Notes: generated by a model from the letters alone, not told the origin. Counted from the stretch's first letter, positions 1 through 8,076 are shown. The stretch: DNA of 64,000 nt from Nocardiopsis_B sediminis (GCF_042650565.1 NZ_JBHSBH010000007.1:186001-250000); one strand, 5' to 3'. Program-made: numbers and translations.

Positions 1-730
1 CCGCGGCCTGGAGGGCGACGCCGCACACGGTTCCGGCGCCGAGCAGGGCGACCTGCGCCGGCGATATGGTCTCAGGGGTGGCGCCGGGGCCGTCGGTCAG
101 CAGGAACGCCGCACCCACGCCGATGATGGCGAGGTTGTTGAGGACCGGCGCCCATACGGGCGGGCCGAACCGGCCGCGGGTGTTGAGCATGGCGCTGGAG
201 AGCCCGCTGATGCCGACGAAGAAGATCTGGACGAGCAGGTAGCGGGCGAGCAGGACCGCGACCTCGCGCTGGGCCCCGGTGAACGCGCCCGCGTACATCG
301 AGATGAGCGCCTCGGCGGCGAGCACCCCGGCGACGGTCAGCGCCACCAGGAGTGCGCAGGCCAGGGTGAACAGCCGCTGCTCGGTGGCCGCGCCCCCGTC
401 GGGGTCACTCCTGCGGCGGCGGACCAGGAACGGCACGATGACGCTCGCCATGAGCCCGCCGATCAGCAGGTCGTAGACGATGAAGGGGATGGTGTTGGCG
501 GCGGTGTAGGCGTCGCCCAGCAGCTGGGTGCCGATCGCCGCGGCGAGCACGACCGTGCGCACGAAGCCGGTGACGCGCGACGCCATCGTGCCCACCGCCA
601 TGGTCAGGCTGGACCGCGCCGCGCTCGTCCGGCCCGTTCCCGGCCGGTCGGCCCCGCTGGGACCGTCCGCCGGTGGTGCATCGGGTTCGGGCGGGCCGTC
701 GGTGGTGGGCCGGAGGTTCTGCGCGGTCAC
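1..730 (-). CDS. murJ: Lipid II flippase MurJ/MviN, N-terminal part (runs off the window)
   Basis: About 243 residues are visible and the 3' end lies beyond base 1. MurJ moves lipid II across the cytoplasmic membrane during peptidoglycan synthesis. A Pro/Ala/Gly-rich cytoplasmic tail of about 42 residues precedes the first membrane segment, which carries the family signature GTMASRVTGFVRTVVLAAAI. Further hydrophobic segments follow, including NTIPFIVYDLLIGGLMASVI and LVQIFFVGISGLSSAMLNTR. The GTG start at 730 has GGAG just upstream. The gene lies 118 bases after the M56 peptidase gene on the same strand and could share its transcript. Family assignment is confident. Confidence 0.9.
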   Translation of the reverse strand, partial: MTAQNLRPTTDGPPEPDAPPADGPSGADRPGTGRTSAARSSLTMAVGTMASRVTGFVRTVVLAAAIGTQLLGDAYTAANTIPFIVYDLLIGGLMASVIVPFLVRRRRSDPDGGAATEQRLFTLACALLVALTVAGVLAAEALISMYAGAFTGAQREVAVLLARYLLVQIFFVGISGLSSAMLNTRGRFGPPVWAPVLNNLAIIGVGAAFLLTDGPGATPETISPAQVALLGAGTVCGVALQAA

Positions 731-848
731 GGGGGGACTCCTTGGTCCGGGGTGCGGGCTTGTTCGGGCCGCCGCCGGATGCGGCGGCCGGTTTCGTGGC
801 ATGCCGGGGGCGCCGATGACGGACGCCGTCGGCGGAGGGTGGGGCGGA

Positions 849-1721
849 TCAGAGCAGGAGCAGTGCCGCCGCGTGGTGGAGTTGCAGGGCCGAGGACGCC
901 ACCCCGCTGGTCGCCACCCCGGTGCCGCTGAGCAGGGCCGGCCCGGCGATGGGGTTGGTGGAGGGCGCGTCGCCGAGCAGGGCCCGCACGCGCTGGACGA
1001 CGTGGAAGTGCGCCAGTGCGGGGTGCCAGGTCGGCCGCGGGACGGGGTTGGCGAGCGCGACGGCGGCGATGGTGTGCGCGACCAGCGCGCGGTCGCCGAC
1101 GGCTTCGGCGGCGGCCTCGTCGGCCCAGCGCTCCACGGCCAGGCGCAGCTCCGCCTCCAACGGCGCGAGCGGCGGGAAGAGGCGGGCCGCGACCGCACCC
1201 GCGGCGGTGTAGAGGTGGTGGCGGTGCCGCAGGTGGGCGTGCTCGTGCCGGAAGACGACGCTCATCTGCTCGCGGGTGAGCAGCCGCAGGAGCCCGCGGG
1301 AGACCACGACGCCGCCACGGGCACCGGGAACCGCCACGGCGAAGGGGCGGTCGTCGGGCGCGACGCCGACGCCCTGGAGTTCGCGGCGCTCCCGCCGTCG
1401 CCGGGCCACCAGCAGGACGATGCCGACGGCGCCGCTGCCCAGCAGGAGCAGCGCCGGCACGCCCAGCAGCGGGCTGACGGGGCCGTGGCCGAGCAGCAGC
1501 CGGCCCTTCGCCGTGGCCGCGACCATATCGGCGGGCAGGAACCCGGCGACGAACACGGCGGCCACCATGGTCAGCGTGCTGAGCACCGTCAGTGCGGTGG
1601 TGGCCGTCAGGGTCAGCAGCAGGCGGGCCGACCACGCCGGGTGCAGGGGCAGGGGGCGGCGGGCCGCGATGACGCTGAGCAGGGTGAGCGTGAGCGCGGG
1701 GACGAACATGGGCCAGGTCAT
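849..1721 (-). CDS. M56 family membrane metallopeptidase (BlaR1/MecR1-like, no sensor domain)
   Basis: A 290-aa integral membrane protein. Hydrophobic segments lie near residues 4-20, 33-62 and 86-106, followed by a zinc protease motif HEHAH at residues 159-163 and a downstream ERWADEAA segment typical of M56 peptidases. In BlaR1/MecR1 systems such a protease inactivates the BlaI repressor after a wall signal. Here the extracellular penicillin-binding sensor domain is absent, as in many actinobacterial BlaI partners. The start at 1721 overlaps the BlaI stop as ATGA and has GGGAG upstream. Pairing with the adjacent BlaI is inferred from context. Confidence 0.88.
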   Translation of the reverse strand: MTWPMFVPALTLTLLSVIAARRPLPLHPAWSARLLLTLTATTALTVLSTLTMVAAVFVAGFLPADMVAATAKGRLLLGHGPVSPLLGVPALLLLGSGAVGIVLLVARRRRERRELQGVGVAPDDRPFAVAVPGARGGVVVSRGLLRLLTREQMSVVFRHEHAHLRHRHHLYTAAGAVAARLFPPLAPLEAELRLAVERWADEAAAEAVGDRALVAHTIAAVALANPVPRPTWHPALAHFHVVQRVRALLGDAPSTNPIAGPALLSGTGVATSGVASSALQLHHAAALLLL

Positions 1722-2080
1722 GGCGACTCCCGATGTCTGTCCAGGACGGCGCGCAGCGCGTCGGCCTCCTCGGGGTTGAGGCCGCTGACGAACTGGTTGA
1801 GGACGCTGGAAGGGTTGCTGGCGACCCGCAGGTGGCTGAACATGCGCTCGGCCGCGACCTCGGACTCGTCGACCACCAGCCGGTAGACGAACGCGCGGCC
1901 GCGCTGGACGCGCTCGACCATGTTCTTGTCGTGGAGCCGGAACAGGATGGTGTTGATGGTGGTGTAGGCGGGGTCGCCGGCGAGCCTGGTGCACAGTTCG
2001 GACGTGGAGACGTAGTCGTCGGCCTCCGCCAGCACCGCGAGGACCTCCGCCTCGAGCTGTCCGAGTCTTCTCCGTGACAT
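1718..2080 (-). CDS. BlaI/MecI/CopY family winged-helix repressor
   Basis: A 120-aa protein. The N-terminal winged helix opens with RRLGQLEAEVLAVLAE and continues with the recognition-helix region PAYTTINTILFRLHDKNMV, both diagnostic for BlaI/MecI. A C-terminal dimerisation helix follows. Members repress their own operon and wall-stress genes by binding palindromes with a TACA-N2-TGTA core. It is translationally coupled to the M56 peptidase gene (ATGA). It lies 84 bases after the lipoprotein gene, with no promoter-like operator in that gap, so it is probably read from the promoter near 3830, where two matching operators are found. The ATG at 2080 has no strong ribosome-binding site. Confidence 0.92.
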   Translation of the reverse strand: MSRRRLGQLEAEVLAVLAEADDYVSTSELCTRLAGDPAYTTINTILFRLHDKNMVERVQRGRAFVYRLVVDESEVAAERMFSHLRVASNPSSVLNQFVSGLNPEEADALRAVLDRHRESP

Positions 2081-2163
2081 CGATCGCGTCCTCGCGTTCT
2101 TCCTGCGTCGTGCGTCGTGGGGACGGTGCCGAGCCCGGCGGTGGCACTCCGACGCCCTCCCGG

Positions 2164-3144
2164 TCACCGCTTGAAGCCTACGTGCAGGTGGTCCTGGTGC
2201 ACGGTGTTGGTGAAGGTGGCACCGTCGGGGGTGGAGAAGGACCACGGGCCGCCCACTTCGTCGCTGCCCAAGGCGAGGGCCTGCTCCATGAGGCGGCGCG
2301 CGGGGTTGTCGCCGCCGGAGCCGTCTCGGGCGTACTCGGCGACCGGTGTGCCGTCGATGGCCCAGATGTCCACGGCGCGGCCGTTGGTGTGGTTGCTGAC
2401 CGAGGCGCTGTCGAAGACGTTGTGCGGGTGGCCGGTGGACAGGACCGCCACCGACAGTTCGTGGTCGGCCGACAGGTCGAGCAGGATTTGCAGCATGCGG
2501 TCGTCGAGCCCGCCGCCCTCGATGTCCCAGCGCGCGGTGTCGGGGAGGTGGATGGCGGGCGCGTCCACGACCTGGGCGCCCACGGTGGAGCCGGACGACG
2601 CCAGTGGCGAGGGCGAGGTCGAGGGTGACGGCGCGGTGCCGGGGGCACCGGTGGAGGCGATCTCGCTGACCGCCCACTCCTCCCCCGTCCTGGTCAGCCG
2701 GACGTCGATGGTGCGCGTGGTCGAGGTGAGCTCCCCGTCGCCGAGCCGGTGGAGGGTGGTGACGGCCATGATCGACGCCTGGGTGTCGGTGAGGCCTCCC
2801 AGCTGCGGGTAGACCACCTCGGCGGCGCCGGAGGCGGACTCCTCCAGCAGGTCGGCCGCCTGTTGCGCGGGTTCGGCCGGGAGCCCGGCGGCGGCGATCC
2901 GCTCGGCGGCGGCCTCCGCGGTCCCTTCGCCGTCCCCGTAGGTGAGCAGGGTCTCCAGGTAGGCGGTGGCGGCCTGTTTCACGTCGGGGGCGGGCTCGCC
3001 TTCGGCCACGCGGTAGGGGGCGACCTCGGGGAGCGCCGCCGGGGGTGACGCGCCCGGGTCGGACGGGGAGGGGTCGCGATCGGCTCCGCAGGCGCCGGCC
3101 AACATCATCACCACCAAGAGGGGAACGAGGCGTCGTGGACTCAC
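2164..3144 (-). CDS. Lipoprotein with C-terminal M15/LAS-like peptidase domain
   Basis: A 326-aa protein from a GTG start at 3144 that overlaps the stop of the upstream acetyltransferase gene (GTGA). A signal peptide ends in MLAGAC, a plausible though atypical lipobox. A variable helical region and a Pro/Ser linker follow. The last ~130 residues contain SNHTNGRAVDI and HQDHLHVGF, resembling the zinc ligands of LAS-type peptidases (SxHxxGxAxD and HxH). This suggests a surface-anchored D,D-carboxypeptidase-like or wall-binding enzyme. Whether it is catalytically active is not established. Its place in a BlaI-controlled operon supports a role in peptidoglycan remodelling. Confidence 0.72.
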   Translation of the reverse strand: MSPRRLVPLLVVMMLAGACGADRDPSPSDPGASPPAALPEVAPYRVAEGEPAPDVKQAATAYLETLLTYGDGEGTAEAAAERIAAAGLPAEPAQQAADLLEESASGAAEVVYPQLGGLTDTQASIMAVTTLHRLGDGELTSTTRTIDVRLTRTGEEWAVSEIASTGAPGTAPSPSTSPSPLASSGSTVGAQVVDAPAIHLPDTARWDIEGGGLDDRMLQILLDLSADHELSVAVLSTGHPHNVFDSASVSNHTNGRAVDIWAIDGTPVAEYARDGSGGDNPARRLMEQALALGSDEVGGPWSFSTPDGATFTNTVHQDHLHVGFKR

Positions 3145-3809
3145 TTCGTCAGCTCCAGGATGAACGGCGTCCACGCCTTGCCGTCCATGTCGGGCTGCTG
3201 CTCCTGTCGTTGCCAGCCCAGGCGCTCGTAGAAGCGCTGGGCCGGCTCGTTGTCGTGGGCGGTGTAGAGGCGCAGGAGGTCGACTCCGTGCACACGGGCG
3301 ATCTCGGCGAAGCCGTTCACCAGGGCGACCCCCACCCCGGTCCGCCGGTGGGGTGCGTCGACGGCGATGTGGCTGAGCATGCCGGTCCGCCCCTGGGGCG
3401 TGTCGTGCGCCGCGGGCGGATCGCTCGCCCGGCGTATGCCCCGCAGGTAGCGCTGGGCGCGGGTGCGCATGAAGCGGGCGGTCAGTTCGGGCCGGACGAT
3501 GAGTGCTCCGGCGCCGGCCCGCGCGAGCTGCCAGCGTTCGAGCTGGAGCACATGGCGGCGGTGGACGCGCTCGTCGGTACTGCCGACGAGGAAGCCCGCC
3601 GCGCGCCCCTCGACGACGGCGACCAGCGCGACCGCGGCGGGGCTGGTGAGGAAGGTCCGGTAGTAGCGGCTGAGGAACCGCTCGCCGAGCTCCACGAAGA
3701 ACCCTGACGGCAGGTTGGCGCGGTGGAGGTGGACGGCGGTGGGGACGTCGGAGAGTTCCATGACGCGCAGAGACACCCGGGGCGTCTCCATTGCGGAGGC
3801 GGAAGTCAT
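3141..3809 (-). CDS. GNAT family N-acetyltransferase
   Basis: A 222-aa protein with the acetyl-CoA binding signature VDAPHRRTGVGVALV (R/QxxGxG/A) and the motif B region NEPAQRFYERLGW near the C terminus. The N-terminal part (SGFFVELGERFLSRYYRTFL) also matches GNAT proteins. The substrate is unknown. It is the first gene of the minus-strand operon that continues into the lipoprotein, BlaI and M56 genes. No Shine-Dalgarno sequence precedes the ATG at 3809. A BlaI-type operator ends only nine bases upstream, so the transcript leader must be very short. An internal Met at residue 7 is a possible alternative start. Confidence 0.85.
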   Translation of the reverse strand: MTSASAMETPRVSLRVMELSDVPTAVHLHRANLPSGFFVELGERFLSRYYRTFLTSPAAVALVAVVEGRAAGFLVGSTDERVHRRHVLQLERWQLARAGAGALIVRPELTARFMRTRAQRYLRGIRRASDPPAAHDTPQGRTGMLSHIAVDAPHRRTGVGVALVNGFAEIARVHGVDLLRLYTAHDNEPAQRFYERLGWQRQEQQPDMDGKAWTPFILELTK

Positions 3810-3817
3810 GGCGACAA

Positions 3818-3837
3818 ACTACTACATGTGTAATAGT
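3818..3837. promoter_or_regulatory. BlaI-type operator 1 at the GNAT-BlaI-M56 operon promoter
   Basis: ACTACTACATGTGTAATAGT is a 20-base near-palindrome with 8 of 10 half-site positions symmetric. It contains TACA-TG-TGTA, the classical BlaI/MecI operator core. It lies 9 bases upstream of the first gene of the operon encoding the BlaI repressor and overlaps a plausible -10 element (TACTAT on the minus strand). Autorepression is inferred. Confidence 0.75.
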
Positions 3838-3915
3838 AGCTCTGACCTTGTTCCTTCACCCCTCCATCGAACGGCGGCATTCGGCCACGCCAGGCGCCCG
3901 CACACCTTCAGGCTA

Positions 3916-3935
3916 CCTACTAATTCTGTAGTAGG
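3916..3935. promoter_or_regulatory. BlaI-type operator 2
   Basis: CCTACTAATTCTGTAGTAGG is a 20-base inverted repeat with perfect 7-base arms (CCTACTA/TAGTAGG). Its outer half-site is in the same register as operator 1 (CTA-N-TA pattern), and the two centres are 98 bases apart. It may bind the same BlaI dimer co-operatively, or it may serve the divergent permease gene. Confidence 0.6.
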
Positions 3936-4238
3936 CAGTGGCCGGCCACGCGGCGTTCGGCCCGCGCACGGCCGGTTCCCATCCTCCTCACCCTCCCCTC
4001 GCTCCTCACGAGAAACGGGCAACGCACCCCTCCCCGCCTCCCCACGCGTGAGGGCGGCGGCGGTGTCCTGGGGCAGGGTCGCGACGCCGAGACGCCCTCA
4101 GCCGCAGGGGATCCGGGCGGTCGCGTCGCGCGTCGGCCCTCTCCTGAGCCGCACTCCGCGAATGAGGCGGCACCGCGTCCCGGAGCCCACCGACATCGAC
4201 CCGACCTCTGCGACCTGCGATAACGCCAGACTGGTGAG

Positions 4239-4973
4239 ATGCTGATCTCCGATCCGCTGCTCACCATCCTGTGCGCCTCGACGGCTGCTGTGGCTCTGGC
4301 CCCGCTCTCGGCGGTGGCGGGGTTCGGGGGCGGGATCCTGCTGTTACCGGTCTTCGCCGCGCTGTTCGGGGTACGCACCGCCATCCCCGTTCTGACGCTC
4401 ACGCAGCTCGGCACCGGCGCGGGACGCATCTGGCTCAACCGCTCCCGCCTGGAGTGGCCGCTGATCGCATGGTTCGCACTCGGGGGAATCCCCGGCGCGG
4501 CCCTCGGCGGCGTGCTGTTCGCCCACGCACCTCTGGCCACGCTCCAGCGCCTCCTCGGCGCATTCCTGATCTGCGTGGTCGTCCGGCGCCACATCCGCCC
4601 CCACCCCCGGGCGCCCCGCCTCCCGGTCTTCGCCGGGGTCGGCGCCGTCGCGGGCCTGGGCTCGACGCTGCTGGAGTCCATCGGCCCGCTGACCGCCCCG
4701 TTCCTCCTCGCCTACGGGCTGACCCGGGGCGCCTACATCGGCACCGAGGCGGCGGCGGGCCTCACCCTGAACCTGACCAAGATCGCCGTCTACGACGCCG
4801 GCGACATCCTCACCCCCCGCGTGCTGCTGTTCGGGGCGGCCCTGACCCCGGCCATCCTGACGGGAGTCTGGGCGGGCAAGAAGATCGTCGGCTGCATCGG
4901 CGACCGGACCTTCGTGGCCATCGTCGAAGCCGGCCTGGTCGTGGCCGGGATCGTCTTCATCTGGAACGCGTGA
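4239..4973 (+). CDS. Sulfite exporter TauE/SafE family permease
   Basis: A 244-aa hydrophobic protein with about seven to eight membrane segments in two similar halves. The N-terminal half carries the family signature AGFGGGILLLPVFAALFG and the second half has GSTLLESIGPLTAPFLLAYG. TauE/SafE proteins export organosulfonates, sulfite or small anions; the substrate here is unknown. The ATG at 4239 follows GACTGGTGAG with no strong ribosome-binding site. The gene is divergent from the BlaI operon and followed after 67 bases by an unrelated small gene. Confidence 0.88.
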   Translation: MLISDPLLTILCASTAAVALAPLSAVAGFGGGILLLPVFAALFGVRTAIPVLTLTQLGTGAGRIWLNRSRLEWPLIAWFALGGIPGAALGGVLFAHAPLATLQRLLGAFLICVVVRRHIRPHPRAPRLPVFAGVGAVAGLGSTLLESIGPLTAPFLLAYGLTRGAYIGTEAAAGLTLNLTKIAVYDAGDILTPRVLLFGAALTPAILTGVWAGKKIVGCIGDRTFVAIVEAGLVVAGIVFIWNA

Positions 4974-5040
4974 CCCGCCGCGGCATCCGCGCAACGGCCC
5001 CCCGCCCCACCGGTAGGCCGATATGTGGTTATCTCACTGC

Positions 5041-5400
5041 ATGGCTGTTGAGATCACGCGATTCCTGCGACTGGTGGACGCGCTGCCGGATGCCGGGCAC
5101 GAGGAGTCGGACCGGTACACGGCGTTCAGCGTGCACGGCAAGAAGTTCGGCTACCTGTGGCCGCGCACCGCGACCGTGGGCCTGAAGCAGACCCTGTCCG
5201 AGCAGCTCGCCCTCGTGGCCGAGCGGCCGGAGGTGTTCGAGGTCCAGTTCACCGCGGGCGGCTTCGGCTGGGTCGTGGTGCACCTGGACGGAATCGACCT
5301 CGACGAACTCAGCGAACTCGTCCTGGAGGCCTGGCGCCTGTCGGCCGCCGAACACCTCCTCGCCGACCTCCCCACCCCGGCGTCCCTCATGGAGGCGTGA
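5041..5400 (+). CDS. MmcQ/YjbR-like small protein
   Basis: A 119-aa protein with the fold pattern of the MmcQ/YjbR (CyaY-like) family: an N-terminal helix (TRFLRLVDALPDAGHEES), strands including FSVHGKKFGYLWP, a helical segment and a Gly-Trp strand (FGWVVVHLDGID). These proteins are often called DNA-binding but their role is poorly defined. The ATG at 5041 was preferred to one 18 bases upstream because it starts the conserved region. It has no Shine-Dalgarno sequence and may be leaderless. Its last codons contain the ribosome-binding site for the next small gene. Confidence 0.72.
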   Translation: MAVEITRFLRLVDALPDAGHEESDRYTAFSVHGKKFGYLWPRTATVGLKQTLSEQLALVAERPEVFEVQFTAGGFGWVVVHLDGIDLDELSELVLEAWRLSAAEHLLADLPTPASLMEA

Positions 5401-5402
5401 CC

Positions 5403-5522
5403 ATGACCGGCGAGCCGATCTCGCTGCGGCGGATCCTGGTGGACATGATCGCCGAGTACGCCCGGCACAACGGCCACGCCGACCTGCTGCGTGAGCGCAT
5501 CGACGGCTCCATCGGGATGTGA
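5403..5522 (+). CDS. 39-aa small protein, translationally coupled
   Basis: A short reading frame, probably helical and amphipathic (RRILVDMIAEYARHNGHADL). Its ATG lies two bases after the stop of the YjbR-like gene. A perfect GGAGG sits seven bases upstream, inside the end of that gene. The tight coupling and good initiation signal argue that it is translated. I do not recognise a family. It could be a partner of the upstream protein. Confidence 0.55.
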   Translation: MTGEPISLRRILVDMIAEYARHNGHADLLRERIDGSIGM

Positions 5523-5539
5523 CCCGGTCCGCCCCCTTC

Positions 5540-5558
5540 CGGAATCAGTCCCATTCCG
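5540..5558. promoter_or_regulatory. Short inverted repeat upstream of the ECF sigma gene
   Basis: CGGAAT-N7-ATTCCG is a perfect 6-base inverted repeat between the 39-aa gene and the sigma factor gene. It may be a weak hairpin or an operator; nothing else supports a function. Confidence 0.3.
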
Positions 5559-5615
5559 CCCGTAACAATCGCGGTCCCCGCGACATAAGGAGGTAAGTCG
5601 AACGGAAGGGACCCG

Positions 5616-6182
5616 ATGACAAGGGATGAGGACTCCGATGCGGATGCCCGAGGAGAGTTCACTCGGTTCTTCGAACGCCACTACAACGACGTCCGCCGCT
5701 ACGCATGGCGGCGGGTCGGACCGGACCGGGCCGATGACGTCGCCGCGGACACCTTCGCCGTCGCGTGGAGACGCCGCGCGAAGGTTCCCGCGGACAATCC
5801 GCTGCCCTGGCTGTACGCCGTCGCGCGCAACATCATCCTGGCGCGCGGACGCGAGGAGCGGCGGCGCGGCGAAGTACTGAGCCCGTTCGGCGGCGAATGG
5901 GAGAGCGCGTTGCCCGCGGACGACGCGTACTGGCGGGTCGCCGAACGTGAGAACGCGCTGGCGGCGCTGGGCCGGCTCAAACCCGACGAACGCGAGCTCG
6001 TGATGCTCGTGGCGTGGGAGGGGCTGGACGTCCGCGCGGCGGCGCGGGTGCTCGGCTGCACCGCGACCACGGCCCGGGTGCGGCTGCACCGGGTGCGCAG
6101 GCGCATCACCCGGCTGATGGACCAGGCCTCGGCGGCGGCCGGGCCGGACAGGGGCGAGATCATTCCGGTTGGGGGACTGTGA
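5616..6182 (+). CDS. ECF-type RNA polymerase sigma factor
   Basis: A 188-aa protein with region 2 (FERHYNDVRRYAWRRVG, then DDVAADTFAVAWRR) and region 4 (LGRLKPDERELVMLVAWEGL, then the helix-turn-helix AARVLGCTATTARVRLHRVR). Length and order are standard for an extracytoplasmic-function sigma factor. The ATG at 5616 has GGAAGGGA upstream. The next gene starts inside the stop codon (TGATG) and encodes a membrane protein of the type often paired with such sigma factors. This suggests that it acts as anti-sigma or sensor. Confidence 0.93.
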   Translation: MTRDEDSDADARGEFTRFFERHYNDVRRYAWRRVGPDRADDVAADTFAVAWRRRAKVPADNPLPWLYAVARNIILARGREERRRGEVLSPFGGEWESALPADDAYWRVAERENALAALGRLKPDERELVMLVAWEGLDVRAAARVLGCTATTARVRLHRVRRRITRLMDQASAAAGPDRGEIIPVGGL

Positions 6183-7240
6183 TGAACACCGATGAGCGTA
6201 TGGTGCGTGACCTGATGGCCGCCCACGACCCCGCGAGCGGGGTGCGGACGGGCACCGAAGCGCTGAACCAGGCGAGGATCGACGCGCTCTCCCGGGCGGA
6301 GACCGTACGCGTGCCGCGGCCGGCCCCCCGCCGGAGGGCGTGGCGGGCGCTGGCGCTGAGCGGGGCCGCCGGTGTGATCGCCGTGGCGGTCGTCGGCGGG
6401 CTGGTCGGCGGCCGCGAGGAGACGGCCTACGCCGGCCCGCCCCCGGCGCCGCTGGCCGTGGAGGTGGGGGAAGTGAGCGAGGCAGGACCGGAGCTGCTCG
6501 AACTCGCAGAGCGTGCCGAGGAACAGCCCGTCGAGGAACCCGCGGGCGACGTCGCCTACCAGCACAAGTCGACCTGGCATCTGACGCTGTCGCAGGACCT
6601 GGACACCGGTAAGCAGGGATGGGGCATCGTCCCCGAGGATGTCCAGACGTGGAGCGTCCCGTCCGGCAACGGCGGCCTGGAGATCAGCCGGCCCGACGTC
6701 CCCGACCACCTCGAAGGCGACGAGCAACCGTTGCTCAGCTTGTTCGAGGACGGCGTGTCCGAGATTGAGGGGGGTGACGTCCTCAACTTCTCTTGGGAGC
6801 CCGGGACCCTGTCCACCGATCCCGACACCCTGGCCCACCAGCTGATCGAGGAAGCGGACGCGAACTGGTCGGACGAGGTGACCACCGCTGCCCTGTGGTT
6901 CGCGATCACCCAGCTCTACGAGGACCAGCCGGTCGAACCGGCCGTCCAGGGTGCGGTGCTGCGCATGCTGGCCGAGCGAGACGACGTCGGGTTCGCCGGC
7001 GAGGCGGAGGACCGCTCCGGCCGACCGGGACTGCTCTTCGTCGTGCGTACCGACGAACCGAGTGGCGCCGGGACCGAAGACGAGCTCCGCATGATGTTCG
7101 ATGCCGAGACGGGGATGCCCCTCTACCACGAGACCGTGCTGCTGGAGGACCCCGAAGCCGAGTACGACCTCCCTGCCGTGGGTCAGTACACGATGTTCCA
7201 CACGTCGACGTGGGTCTCGGAGGTCCGCGAGACGCCGTGA
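6182..7240 (+). CDS. CU044_5270 family membrane protein (putative anti-sigma partner)
   Basis: A 352-aa protein with a short cytoplasmic N-terminal part, one membrane segment near residues 54-77 and a large extracytoplasmic domain. Conserved stretches such as WSDEVTTAALWFAITQLYED and the C-terminal YTMFHTSTWVSEV resemble the actinobacterial CU044_5270 family, whose genes usually follow ECF sigma genes. Its start overlaps the sigma stop by one base. The N-terminal DERMVRDLMAAHDPAS could contact the sigma factor. No zinc-binding HxxxCxxC anti-sigma motif is present, so the anti-sigma role is inferred from position. Confidence 0.75.
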   Translation: MNTDERMVRDLMAAHDPASGVRTGTEALNQARIDALSRAETVRVPRPAPRRRAWRALALSGAAGVIAVAVVGGLVGGREETAYAGPPPAPLAVEVGEVSEAGPELLELAERAEEQPVEEPAGDVAYQHKSTWHLTLSQDLDTGKQGWGIVPEDVQTWSVPSGNGGLEISRPDVPDHLEGDEQPLLSLFEDGVSEIEGGDVLNFSWEPGTLSTDPDTLAHQLIEEADANWSDEVTTAALWFAITQLYEDQPVEPAVQGAVLRMLAERDDVGFAGEAEDRSGRPGLLFVVRTDEPSGAGTEDELRMMFDAETGMPLYHETVLLEDPEAEYDLPAVGQYTMFHTSTWVSEVRETP

Positions 7241-7253
7241 GCCGATCGGTGTC

Positions 7254-7280
7254 CGCCCGCCGGCAGGGAGCCGGCGGGCG
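7254..7280 (+). terminator. Strong hairpin between convergent genes
   Basis: An 11-base perfect stem (CGCCCGCCGGC) with a 5-base loop AGGGA lies 14 bases after the stop of the CU044_5270 gene and faces the TetR gene. There is no U-tract, which is common for actinobacterial terminators. It could serve both strands. Confidence 0.7.
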
Positions 7281-7332
7281 GGCGCCGTCGTGTGCCACCC
7301 CACGGGCGGCGCAGGCAGGCCGGGCGGGGTCC

Positions 7333-7977
7333 CTACCCGGTTCTGCTGGTCCCTGCCGACAGTGCCCGGCGCCATTGCCCGGCAACAGCGCTGCTGAGAT
7401 GCTGGGTGTCGACGGCGTCCGGGTCGAGCAGGCGCTGCATGCCGATGCCCCGCAACTGTCCCAGAACCGCGACCGCCACGCTCTGCGGGTCGGTGTCGCC
7501 GGGTATCTCGCCGTTGGCGATACCTGCGGCGACGTCCTCGCGCAGATCCGCCCGGAATGCCGCATCGCGTTCCCGGAAACCCGCCGAGAGCTCGGTGGCG
7601 GTGGCCGCCTCGGCCCAGAGCAGCAGGAAGGCGCGGCCGGCGACTCCGTCGCGGCCGAGTTCTCTGATGTAGCCCTCGATCAGGAACACCAGGCGGTCGA
7701 GCCCGGGCGGCAGGTCGCCGACGCCGGCGACGAACCCGCTCTGGCTCGACTTCGCCAGCGCGTCGAGCAGGGCCTGTTTCGATCCGAAGTGGTGGGTGGC
7801 GATCCCCCGGCTGTATCCGGCCCGCTCCCCGACCCGGGCCAGGGTCACGGCGCGCACGCCGGCCTCCACCACCAGCTCCGCGGCCGCCGCCAGCAGCGCG
7901 GCCCTGGTCGCGGTGCGCCGCTGCTCCTGCGTGCGGCGCTCGCTGCGGACCGGGGTGCGGTGCTGTTCGGGGGGCAT
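7333..7977 (-). CDS. TetR/AcrR family regulator, probably of the hydrolase gene
   Basis: A 214-aa protein. The N-terminal helix-turn-helix (LARVGERAGYSRGIATHHFGSKQALLDAL) is typical of TetR regulators. The C-terminal ligand domain (GYIRELGRDGVAGRAFLLLWAE) resembles the BetI/AcrR-like class. It is divergent from the alpha/beta hydrolase gene, and the 99-base gap contains a palindromic operator candidate at 8009-8028. Control of itself and of the hydrolase is therefore likely. The ATG at 7977 was chosen because it starts the conserved charged N-terminal tail. Confidence 0.88.
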   Translation of the reverse strand: MPPEQHRTPVRSERRTQEQRRTATRAALLAAAAELVVEAGVRAVTLARVGERAGYSRGIATHHFGSKQALLDALAKSSQSGFVAGVGDLPPGLDRLVFLIEGYIRELGRDGVAGRAFLLLWAEAATATELSAGFRERDAAFRADLREDVAAGIANGEIPGDTDPQSVAVAVLGQLRGIGMQRLLDPDAVDTQHLSSAVAGQWRRALSAGTSRTG

Positions 7978-8008
7978 GATCGCGAGCGTATCGCATGCGC
8001 CAAACTAA

Positions 8009-8028
8009 TTTGCTTGTCGACCAACAAA
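8009..8028. promoter_or_regulatory. TetR operator candidate
   Basis: TTTGCTTGTCGACCAACAAA is a near-palindrome (16 of 20 positions symmetric about GTCGAC). It lies in an AT-rich stretch between the divergent TetR and hydrolase genes, where the regulator would block both promoters. Confidence 0.6.
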
Positions 8029-8076
8029 TATGTGATGGTTGGGCGGCCCCCAGTTCCCGAGCTTCAGGAGCCCCCG

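Larger units (their letters stand above)
3810..4238. other. Divergent intergenic region, 429 bases, no gene seen
   Basis: The region separates the minus-strand BlaI operon from the plus-strand permease gene. It holds the two BlaI-type palindromes in its first 130 bases. The rest (about 3940-4238) is GC-rich. I saw no convincing coding sequence, RNA gene or strong hairpin in it. Confidence 0.6.

Noticed and set aside
3920..4681. Minus-strand open frame across the divergent region and permease gene
   Set aside because: Arg/Pro-rich shadow with no homology; the TauE/SafE gene on the plus strand is well supported.
5699..7996. Long minus-strand open frame opposite the ECF sigma and CU044_5270 genes
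   Set aside because: Antisense shadow; only its 5' end overlaps the real TetR gene in a different frame.
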